Shown here piece by piece: positions 47,663 to 55,399 of a DNA stretch of 58,475 nucleotides. Made by a program: the position numbers and the translations under genes. The notes under the pieces are model-generated. The model saw only the letters and a list, made by a program, of their open reading frames with translations, ran no database searches and was not told the DNA's origin. Location of the stretch: contig JABLUY010000226.1 of the NCBI GenBank assembly GCA_013306675.1, positions 1 to 58,475 on the forward strand, in the 5' to 3' direction. The DNA is from Thraustochytrium sp. TN22 (taxonomy: Eukaryota; Sar; Bigyra; Thraustochytrida; Thraustochytriidae). How positions within the stretch are numbered: position 1 is the stretch's first letter; each line of letters opens with the position of its first letter.

Positions 47663-49333
47663 TCAGCACTCGTCCATGTCGAAGGGAAGGTCGCCAAGCA
47701 CGTGCGTCCAGTCGCCATCGGTGACGTCCTCAACGAGTGCGGCGAGCGTCGCCTTGGCATTGCTCATCTCGGCGTCGCTGCTGTCGATGGCATCGTGGTA
47801 CTCCCAGACGCCAGGCTCCGCGTAGCGATAGAGCTCCGCATCGGTCATGGTGGAAACCTTGGGTACCGGATCGCTGGCGCCCGTCTTGAGCTTCATGTAC
47901 ACGATGTAGCGGTAGCACTTGGAGCGCACCGAGTAGCCATAGTTGGCCGTGGAAGAGCTGTCCTGGTTCTCATATTCGGAGATGGAGGCGGAGCGCACAC
48001 AGGCATCGGTATCGGAGAAGAGACCGAGCATGGAGGTGCCGGCCAGGGTGACGCCGGACGGCGGATCAAGGCCGATGAGGTCGAGCATCGTCGGGTAGAA
48101 GTCGACCGTGTCGGACGGGCAGAGCGTGTAGGAACCGACGCCGGCCGCGCGCGCAGAGTTGGCGCTGACCCAGGCCGGCGGCGGCACGATGCCGGCCGGA
48201 ACGCGCGTGGCGTGCTCGTAGACGGTCTTCTTGGCCCAGAGGCCGTGGTCGCCGAGGTGATAGCCGTGGTCGCCCCAGAGAATGATCATGGTGTTCTGCC
48301 GCACCGAGGCCGGGACAATGTCGTCGTCGTCAAAGGCGGCCATGAGCTTGCCAATCTGCTCGTCGACGAAGTGCGTGCCAGCGTAGTAGCCGCGCACCTT
48401 ATCGCTGTCATCATAGTTCTGATAGTCTCCGTAGGACGCGAGCTCGTTGTTGCTGCGGTAGCTGGAGGTCTTGTCGGACCAGAACTGCGCGTTGCGCGTG
48501 GCGGAGGTCACGAGCGGGTCCTGCGTGAGCAGGCTGTCCGGCACGGTGCGATAGATGTCAAAGTCCTCGGTGCGCGCCACCCAGGGCAGGTGCGGCTGGA
48601 CGAAGCCAACGCCCAGCCAAAAGGGCGTGTCGTCGGCACCCGAGGCCACGTCCTTGAGCAACTCGATGCCGACCTCCGCGACGCAGTAGTCCACGTGGCG
48701 GTCCTCCAGGGACGTCTCGAAGTCGAACTCAAGCCGGGCATGTTTGTCCTCCTCGAGATCTTCGTCGACCGGGTCCGAAGGCCATCTCAACACGGCGCCC
48801 GCGCTGCATGGCGTCGTGGAGCTGTCGCGCATCTGATTCGGTGAGTAGTACTCGTCGAAGGAGCAATACGTGTCTGAAGAGCTCTCACACAGGTCCGGCG
48901 ACGGGTCCTCCATATCATCCGTGTCGAAACTGCGGTTGTCCAGCACCTTGCCCACGCCCACGGTGCGGTAGCCGCGCTTCCTCCGCAGCCAGCCGGGCCA
49001 CGTGTTGAGCTTGGGGTTCTTGGACCTGAAGTCATTCGTGAAGCCCCACTGCTTAATGGAGTCCGGCCGCTTGCCTGTGATCATCGACGCGCGCGACGGC
49101 GCGCACTCCGACTTTTGCGAGTTCATGTTCTCGAACCGCAGCCCGCGCCCCAGCAGCGCGTCCATGTGCGGCGTCTCCGCCACACGGTCGCCATAGGCGC
49201 CCAGCACGGGCGTCAGGTCATCGATCGCGATGAACAGAACGTTGTAGTTCGTCGCGCCGCGCGCCGTCGCCAGCACCGCCGCCGCCGCCACCGCCGCCGC
49301 CCACGCGCGCGTCGCGACGCCGCGCGCCCGCAT
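47663..49333 (-). CDS. Secreted formylglycine-dependent sulfatase, iduronate-2-sulfatase-like
   Basis: Hydrolyses sulfate esters. The 556-residue precursor has a signal peptide (residues 1-26, ending LATARGA). The metal-binding start NVLFIAIDDL (D38, D39) is followed by the sulfatase signature C77-A-P-S-R81; the Cys would be converted to formylglycine. Later motifs are typical of the type I sulfatase fold: VGFVQPHLPW, TMIILWGDHGYHLGDHGLWAKKTVYEHATRVP and TVDFYPTMLDLIGL. The IDDL / GDHGYHLG pattern is that of the iduronate-2-sulfatase and choline-sulfatase branch. An additional Cys-bearing insert (DLCESSSDTYCSFDEYYSP) lies near 145-165. Substrate is unknown; together with the sulfotransferase at the left end it suggests sulfated polysaccharides. 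Start ATG at 49333. Stop is TGA. Confidence 0.92.
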   Translation of the reverse strand: MRARGVATRAWAAAVAAAAVLATARGATNYNVLFIAIDDLTPVLGAYGDRVAETPHMDALLGRGLRFENMNSQKSECAPSRASMITGKRPDSIKQWGFTNDFRSKNPKLNTWPGWLRRKRGYRTVGVGKVLDNRSFDTDDMEDPSPDLCESSSDTYCSFDEYYSPNQMRDSSTTPCSAGAVLRWPSDPVDEDLEEDKHARLEFDFETSLEDRHVDYCVAEVGIELLKDVASGADDTPFWLGVGFVQPHLPWVARTEDFDIYRTVPDSLLTQDPLVTSATRNAQFWSDKTSSYRSNNELASYGDYQNYDDSDKVRGYYAGTHFVDEQIGKLMAAFDDDDIVPASVRQNTMIILWGDHGYHLGDHGLWAKKTVYEHATRVPAGIVPPPAWVSANSARAAGVGSYTLCPSDTVDFYPTMLDLIGLDPPSGVTLAGTSMLGLFSDTDACVRSASISEYENQDSSSTANYGYSVRSKCYRYIVYMKLKTGASDPVPKVSTMTDAELYRYAEPGVWEYHDAIDSSDAEMSNAKATLAALVEDVTDGDWTHVLGDLPFDMDEC

Positions 49334-50223
49334 CCTCTCCTTTCCTTTTACTCCTCTCCTCGTCCGTCACGTTTTGCACGCAGGTGGACAGTCGCTCCGG
49401 AGTCGATTTCGATTCAGCCCAAGCCAGCCGGCTCGCTCGTCTCGCCGCACGCGACCGGCCTCGCCGCGCCGCCGCCGCCCTCGCCGCCGCCGCGCAGCGC
49501 CTGCGCGCCGCGTCCGCGTCGCGCCGGGTCGCCGCCTTTTGGTTTTGTCTGTGATGGCGAGCGAGCGCTTGACTTGACTTGACTGTCTGACAGGCTCGTC
49601 GGCGTCGAGCCGGCCGCCTGGCTCTGAACGCCGCCGCGTATGCGCGCCGCCGCGCCGCCGCAGGCGCGCTGCGCTGCGCCGCGCGGGCGGGCGCGCGGCT
49701 TGCGCGACTGCCCTGCCCGGCCGCCGCTTGCCTTGCCTTGCCTTGCCTTGCCGCGCCGCGCCCGGCGAGCTCCAGGATTTTTGAATTCGAATTTGAGTTG
49801 AATTTGAATTTCGTGACATGGCAGACGGCGACGGCGAGGTCACGGCGGCGGCCGCGCAGGCAGACCTCTGTCGCGGCGGCCGCGCGGGGCGCCATCTTGA
49901 TCGTGGCATGATCGAATGGAGTGGCCGATGGTCCCATCAACGGAGACCCTGCTCTGGGCCTGCTCAGGCTCAGGCTGTGCCGGTGGTGCTGGCGGCCGGG
50001 CGTGATGCGCCGCCGGCCACCACTTGGCAGAGCAAATTCAGCCCAAGTTGCCTGGCAATGTCTGCGCCGCCTGACACTCTGCTGAGACTGTCTGAGCAAG
50101 AGCACCACAGGATGTCCGCGGGCCATGGCCAGAGCTGTCCGAGTCATCAACTACGAACTTGCGATCAACCAATCGGGCTGCTCTGCTGCGCGCTGCAGTG
50201 CTCTGCGTGACTGTTTTAGCTAA
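49334..50223. other. Intergenic region with an AT-rich island
   Basis: The sulfatase side is GC-rich promoter sequence with a (CCTTG)n run at about 49727-49755. At 49775-49813 lies an abrupt AT-rich island with repeats of TTGAATT/GAATTTGA. A 130-codon open frame from 49818 has no domain and poor composition, so I do not call it. Confidence 0.5.
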
Positions 50224-50778
50224 CTATGCAACAGGCAGGCAGGCGAACGCGAGTGCAGGGAGCAGGAGGCCGGCGCTGAGCGCGGCTCCGGAGCCGCCGA
50301 GGGAACCGGTGGGCGCAGTGGTGGTCTCGTTGCTGCCGCCGGAGGGCGTCGGGCTCGATGTCTCGCTGGAGCCAGACGTGGTTGGCTCGTACGTGTAAGT
50401 GGCGCACTCCGGGCTCAACGTGTCGATGACGATTTGCGCGTCCTCGGCGCCGAGCCATTCAATCAGGTCCGCATCTACCTCCTCGGGGCAGTAGCAGTAC
50501 TCGCAGACGAGCAGGTCCATGGCGAGCTCGTTCTCAAAGATCACGTAGTACTCTTCCAGGGTAATGTTTTCCCCGTCCTGGAAAAGTGCCCTGCACTCGG
50601 AGTTCTTCGCGCAGGCAATACCAGCCTGGAGGCAGACCGTGTCCCACGCCGCATCGCACTCGTCCGAGACGAGCTCGCGTGGCAGCAGTCGCACGCCCTC
50701 TGACTGTGAGTCCCTCGCGGATGTCTGCAGCACCGCCGCGGCGAACGCGACGGCCATCGCTACGAGACCCTCCCTCAT
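50224..50778 (-). CDS. Secreted 8-cysteine protein, probable GPI anchor (paralogue A)
   Basis: A 184-residue precursor: signal peptide (1-22), a Cys-rich domain at about 34-130, a Ser/Thr/Gly/Pro-rich stalk (TTSGSSETSSPTPSGG) and a hydrophobic C-terminus (LSAGLLLPALAFACLPVA) that resembles a GPI-attachment signal. The domain has eight Cys with the spacing C-x7-C-x6-C-x5-C-x29-C-x2-C-x-C-x27-C, identical to the neighbouring gene. I do not recognise the domain. The pattern suggests a disulfide-bonded surface protein. Stop is TAG, directly after the hydrophobic tail. Confidence 0.78.
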   Translation of the reverse strand: MREGLVAMAVAFAAAVLQTSARDSQSEGVRLLPRELVSDECDAAWDTVCLQAGIACAKNSECRALFQDGENITLEEYYVIFENELAMDLLVCEYCYCPEEVDADLIEWLGAEDAQIVIDTLSPECATYTYEPTTSGSSETSSPTPSGGSNETTTAPTGSLGGSGAALSAGLLLPALAFACLPVA

Positions 50779-51366
50779 TTGCTGCGTTTTGACACGGTGG
50801 CCGCGGCGCGTTCACTCTTTGTTGCCAATGCAAGTGTCGCACGATGCGCTCGTAATGAAATGCGCAACCTCGAGGCCCGAACTGCACATAACGTTACTGC
50901 ACCTGTGCGCGCTCCTGATGAGCATTGCAGCCTGAGCAGCCTGCTCGCTCCGACCCGCATCGCTCGCTGCGGTGATGGACCTCCCTACCGCCGGGCCAGC
51001 CGGGCCAGCCGGGCCAGCCGGGCGCAGCCGCCCGGGCCAGCCCGGCTGGTCGGCAGTTCCTACCCACCCACTCACACTGTGCACCGAGCACAGGCTGGCA
51101 TGCCGTCGCAAGATTCCGGATGGTCATGAACCGTCCGGGGCCCCGCGGCGCTGCCAGCCGCTGCCAACCGCTGCCAGCCGGCTGCCAGCCGCTGCAGTGG
51201 GACGAGGACTGCGGCGGAGCGCGCTCCGCCCGCACACAAGAGGCGCTCAAGAGCTCGCGGAAACTCGGCGAGGCTCTAGCTAGCTAGCCTAGGCCTAGCC
51301 CGAGAGACATGGAATCATCACAACACGTATTTTTGTCGTTACCTGGTACGGGTACCGGCAAGCAAG
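50779..51366. other. Spacer between the tandem 8-cysteine genes
   Basis: Contains a 9-bp GGGCCAGCC array at about 50993-51045 and repeated CTGCCAGCCG units near 51150-51190; a TCTAGCTAGCTAG motif is at 51275. Otherwise promoter of paralogue A and 3' end of paralogue B. Confidence 0.5.
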
Positions 51367-51891
51367 CTAATACAGAAGGTTGGCAATCCCGAGCGCGGTG
51401 ACGGCGGCAGCAAACGAGCTTGCATGGAGTCCTGAGGCCGAGCCGCCGAGGTCAGACCCAGACCCCGGGCCTGAGTCGTAGTAGTAGTTGGAGTAGTCGC
51501 CGCCCTCAACAGTTGGGGCGGTGGTGATGCTCCATCCGGCGCAATATGGGGTGAGGGCGTCACTGACGGTCTTGGCGTCTGTCTCACCGAGCCAGCCGAC
51601 GAGGTCCTCGTCCACCTCCGAAGGGCACGTGCAGTACAGGCAAGACATGGCCAAGACCGCCAGTTCGTTGGCGAAAATGGCTTCGTAGTCCTCAAGAGTT
51701 AGCTCCTCGCCGTATTGCATGAGGGCGTTGCAGGAGGGCACGATGGCGCATGTAGCCATAGGCACCTCGCACTTGGTCTGCCATTCGGCCTCGCACGCTG
51801 CCGAGACGAGGTTGCGCCCAAAGATGTCCTTGCCCTCGACCGCGGCAAGGCCGGCCAGCATCGCCAGAAGCGCAGCCTTGGCGCCGTGCAT
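51367..51891 (-). CDS. Secreted 8-cysteine protein, probable GPI anchor (paralogue B)
   Basis: A 174-residue precursor paralogous to the gene 0.6 kb away on the same strand. Start chosen at the ATG at 51891 (MHGAKAALLAMLAG); the frame upstream lacks an ATG. Signal peptide about 1-20, Cys-rich domain about 27-127, a Gly/Ser/Tyr-rich stalk (GGDYSNYYYDSGPGSGS) and a hydrophobic tail (FAAAVTALGIANLLY) for probable GPI attachment. All eight Cys keep exactly the spacing of paralogue A, and conserved residues include RxLVS, TLExYxxIFxNELA, YCxCPxEVDxDLxxWLG and DAxxVxDxLxPxC. The duplication is old: stalks and signal peptides are not alike. Stop is TAG. Confidence 0.78.
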   Translation of the reverse strand: MHGAKAALLAMLAGLAAVEGKDIFGRNLVSAACEAEWQTKCEVPMATCAIVPSCNALMQYGEELTLEDYEAIFANELAVLAMSCLYCTCPSEVDEDLVGWLGETDAKTVSDALTPYCAGWSITTAPTVEGGDYSNYYYDSGPGSGSDLGGSASGLHASSFAAAVTALGIANLLY

Positions 51892-53125
51892 CGTCTGGAT
51901 AGCTGTCACGAACAAATCTCAGAAGGAGCTCGGGTTGCGGGTCTGCCGCCCGCGTGACACGGAATGCCATCGCTGAGCGCATGTCAGCCCTCTCTCGCGC
52001 GTTTTTAAAGCTTGCAGCCTGTGCGCGCGGGACACGATGCGCGAACGCACCTGAAGGCAGAAGCAAGACACGGCCGGACCCGGCCGGTCGCTCGCTCTTC
52101 AAGGCTGAGAGCGATGCGAGCCATGTGTCCCGTCCCCACACAGGTCCCTGTCGTGCGTTCCCCGCCTCTGTCGGGCCCTCTCGCCCGCTCCGACCGGCCG
52201 TCGCCACAGCTCCCACCTGCGCTGCGCTGGCCGGCTGCAGCGGCGCAGCCTGCTCTCAGGCTGGCAGTGCACGTCGCCGGACGTCCGACTCGGAGTCGTC
52301 ACGGCAAAAGGCCTGGCAGTGCACCAATGACCTGAGAGCTGAGCGTGCATTTTTCTTGGCCGCGCGGCGGCGGCAGCGGATGCGTTGCATCCATGCTCTA
52401 TCAGGTGCAGGCAGGCACCTCCCCCCTCAGAAAATCGCGACGTCGCGCGTCCGGGTTGCCGCCGCCGCCCGTCGCGCCGGTCGCGCGCCGTAGCAGCCTC
52501 GCGCCGCGACCTGCGGGTCCCTGCGGCGCCCTGGGGCTCTCTGCCAGAGCAGATCCCCCGCTCGGACGGCCCCGGACGATGCCCGCCCGCGTGCACTCTG
52601 GAAGTGCGCGGCGAGCAAAGCTTTTCCCAACGGCGGCGAACAAACCTGGGAGTCAGAGGCTACGTACGAAGCCTCTTCTGCTCCGACCTGGCCTTGAACG
52701 GACTCCGACCTGGCCTGGAATGGGCGCGCGCCGCCGCCTTCTGCCGACTGCGCGGTGCAGCGCAAACATGCATGTGTGCCGTGTACAGAGATGGGTTCCA
52801 TCGAAGTAGGAAGGAACAAGCTCGCTGCCAAGCATGGGTCATCAAACAGTAGTTTCTGTCAATCTGAGTCAGGAGAATTGACTTGCCCTGGTTGGCTTGG
52901 CGCGGGCTGGCGCGGGCTGGCGCGGGCTGGCGCGGGCTGGCGCGGCCATAGCCTCGAGTTCTGGCTTTCACGAACCTTGTGCACACTGTGCTTGACGCTC
53001 ACTCATGGTCACAGGCAGGCTGTCTCTGTCAGCCAGAGAGAATGCTTGTTCGCGGCTTGCTCGGCCTTGCTCGGCCTTGCTCGGCCTTGCTCGAGGATCG
53101 CAGTGCTGCCAGTGCAGTCACGGTG
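51892..53125. other. Intergenic region with short tandem arrays
   Basis: Holds the upstream part of paralogue B and the 3' side of GLE1. An 11-bp GGCGCGGGCTG-type array lies at about 52898-52945, and another 11-bp array (CTCGGCCTTG) at about 53059-53092. TGCCAGTGCAGTCA at about 53105 also occurs near 29495. No convincing gene. Confidence 0.5.
52898..52945. repeat. 11-bp tandem repeat (GGCGCGGGCTG)n
   Basis: About four perfect copies of the unit in intergenic DNA. Confidence 0.9.
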
Positions 53126-54877
53126 TCAACCAATAGCCTGGTTGGCGGCAACCTGGAGGACGAGTTGGCGCACGTCTTGGCCGTCCTCAGGGCGGCCGGG
53201 CGGCGGCACCTCGCCCTTGGCGGCAAGCGCGGAGAAGAGCTCCTTGTAGGTGGTGAAGCGGTCGACGTCATTATCAGAGTCCTTCAGATCGAGGCGCGCC
53301 CGCTGCTTGCATCGGTCCAGGAAGGCGTCCGAGGCGAGCAGACGCAACAACTTGGCGGTCTGCGTCTTGAAGTGGCGCGAGAGCTCGCGGCCGGCAACGG
53401 CCACGAAGGCGAGAATGAGGTGGGGCGTCCAGCGGTGCGGTGGGCGGTTCGCCTGCAAGGCGAGCCAGCGCCAAGCCTCCACGAGACCGCCCTCGGTCAT
53501 GGGGTGCCTGCTGCCGGATGCGACCATCTCGTAGGGCGGCTGTGCCAGCATGGCCGCCGAAGTTTGGCACACGCCGGCAAAAAAGCCCACGTGCGCCTGC
53601 ATGCGCGCAATGTAGTCCGCGTTGGTCTCCTTAGCCGCGTAGCCCAGCAGGCGGCGCTGCTCGTCCGCGTCCGCGCCCTTGGCCTCGACCATGAGGGCCT
53701 CACGCAGCCCAGGACAGACGTCCGGGCAAGCGTGCGTGAGCGACTCCATGAAGCGCTCGAAGAAGCCCTCGAAGTTGGCACAGAGCGCTACAACCAGGTA
53801 GACGAGCGCGAATTTGGTCTCGCCCGCCTTGATGCTGTCGGGCGCTGTCTGCGTCGTGCCGAACCGCAGGATGCTGTCGGCCACGACGTGCATGGCGAGC
53901 GGCAGCAGCTCGGGCTTCTTGGCCTGCACGCGAGTCAAAAAGGTCCCGGCGCCGCCATGCTTGCGGTTGCCCTCGTAGGCCAGGTTCTTCATGTCCTGCA
54001 CGGTTTCGCCGGTCATCTGGATCATCATGTTGCAGCCGTTCACAGGGGCACGGTGCTTGACGGTGAACTGCGCCACCTCCGGCTTGCGCTCCAGGTACCG
54101 CTTCCTGCGCTCCTGTGCGCGCTGCAGAAGCTCGCGCGCATCGCGCGTGGCGGCGTCCTCCTCTGCGCGGCGCTCAGCCTCCTGCTGCTCCTTGCGCTCG
54201 GCTTCTTGGCGCGCCGCCTGGGCCTCGCGCTCGATGCGCTCGCGCTCGGCGCGCGCGCGCGCCTCCTCCTGGCGCCGCCGCTCCGCCTCGCGCTCGCGCG
54301 CACGCGCCTCCTCCTGGCGTAGCCGCTCCGCCTCGCGCTGGCTGTCGGCCACGTCGCGGCGCCGCTGCGAGAGCTCCTGCTTGAGGTCCTCGAGCCGCTT
54401 CGTCAGCGTGTCGCTCTCCTCGTGAAAGATCGTCCTCGCGTGCACGCTCGTGCGACTTTGTGGTTCGTGCCCGGCGCGCACGAGCACCTGCTGTCCGTGC
54501 GGCTGCTGCTGGTGGTAGCGACTGGTGTGGTGGTGCTGGTTGTGGTTGTGGTTGTGGTTGTGGATGTGCTGGTGCGAGTGCGAGTGCGAGTGCGGGTGCT
54601 GCGCTCTGCCGTACCCATGCTGCAGGTCAAACGGCGGCGGTGCGGCGGTGCCGGCGGCCATGGCTTCCTCCTGTGGCGCCTCCTCGCCCAGCGCCGCCGC
54701 CAGCTTGCGTGCCGCGTCCTGGTGCGCGCGTCTTGCGCCCGCGCCGCCAAGGCGGCCGCCATCCGGGTCATTTCCGCCGCCGCTACCCGCCGCTACCGTC
54801 AGCACGTCCAGCGCCGCGGCAAGCTCCTCGGCCGCTCCGCGGCGCGCTTCCGCGGCGCGCCGCACGAGCGCATCCAT
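53126..54877 (-). CDS. GLE1-like mRNA export factor
   Basis: GLE1 sits at the cytoplasmic face of the nuclear pore and, with inositol hexakisphosphate, activates the DEAD-box ATPase DDX19/Dbp5 during mRNA export. The 583-residue protein has a low-complexity N-terminus, a His-rich run (HSHSHSHQHIHNHNHNHNQ, 96-114), a highly charged coiled coil (about 152-262) and a C-terminal GLE1 domain (about 275-555). The latter is recognised by FALVYLVVALC, FERFMESLTHACPDVCPG, RRLLGYAAKETNADYIARMQAHVGFFAGVCQ and the LVEAWRWLALQANRPPHRWTPHLILAFVAVAG stretch that matches the GLE1 HEAT-like core. Domain order (coil, then GLE1 domain) is that of yeast and human GLE1. No intron. Start ATG at 54877. Stop is TGA. 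Confidence 0.85.
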   Translation of the reverse strand: MDALVRRAAEARRGAAEELAAALDVLTVAAGSGGGNDPDGGRLGGAGARRAHQDAARKLAAALGEEAPQEEAMAAGTAAPPPFDLQHGYGRAQHPHSHSHSHQHIHNHNHNHNQHHHTSRYHQQQPHGQQVLVRAGHEPQSRTSVHARTIFHEESDTLTKRLEDLKQELSQRRRDVADSQREAERLRQEEARAREREAERRRQEEARARAERERIEREAQAARQEAERKEQQEAERRAEEDAATRDARELLQRAQERRKRYLERKPEVAQFTVKHRAPVNGCNMMIQMTGETVQDMKNLAYEGNRKHGGAGTFLTRVQAKKPELLPLAMHVVADSILRFGTTQTAPDSIKAGETKFALVYLVVALCANFEGFFERFMESLTHACPDVCPGLREALMVEAKGADADEQRRLLGYAAKETNADYIARMQAHVGFFAGVCQTSAAMLAQPPYEMVASGSRHPMTEGGLVEAWRWLALQANRPPHRWTPHLILAFVAVAGRELSRHFKTQTAKLLRLLASDAFLDRCKQRARLDLKDSDNDVDRFTTYKELFSALAAKGEVPPPGRPEDGQDVRQLVLQVAANQAIG

Positions 54878-55399
54878 CGCTGCCCGCGCGCTGCGGCGCC
54901 GCCGTTGATTCGGGTCTCGCTGCTCTCAATCGCGGCTTCTTCTTCTGTCCAAGTCATTCAAGGAGGCAGGCTCCTGCTTCAACACAACGAGACCGCCATG
55001 CACGAGCTGGAGGACAACCAGAGGGCGAGACATGCGGAGTTCGCACTGGCCCCCTAGCTCGGCTCGCCACGCACGTCAGCAAGCCAGCTGCAAAGGAAAC
55101 CAACAAGTGGTTGACTACCTGGTGGTAATACATCACAAACAACAAAATGGTTGCTCTTCTTGGGCTGGTGCCGGCGCGTTGCAGGTTGCACGCCTGACTG
55201 CGGCTGCTAACTTAGTTGTACCACTTGGACATCGACATCTTGCTACCTACCTACACTCCTGGCGGATCGCAGGCGCATCATCGTCACGGATCAGGGTCAT
55301 CGCCATGTCACATCTGGCTGCGGGTGCTGCGGCTCTCGACTCGACTCGCTTGTTCACACGCACGCACGCACGCACGCACAGCACACACGAGAGAGTACG
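54878..55399. other. Spacer between GLE1 and the J-domain gene
   Basis: This 522-bp region contains the GLE1 promoter and the 3' UTR of the J-domain gene, with (CACG)n at about 55361-55380. Composition is mild and no gene is visible. Confidence 0.5.

Noticed and set aside
49818-50210. 130-codon open frame upstream of the 8-Cys gene
   Set aside because: Starts in good context, but the composition is mixed with no hydrophobic core, domain or repeat; likely chance.
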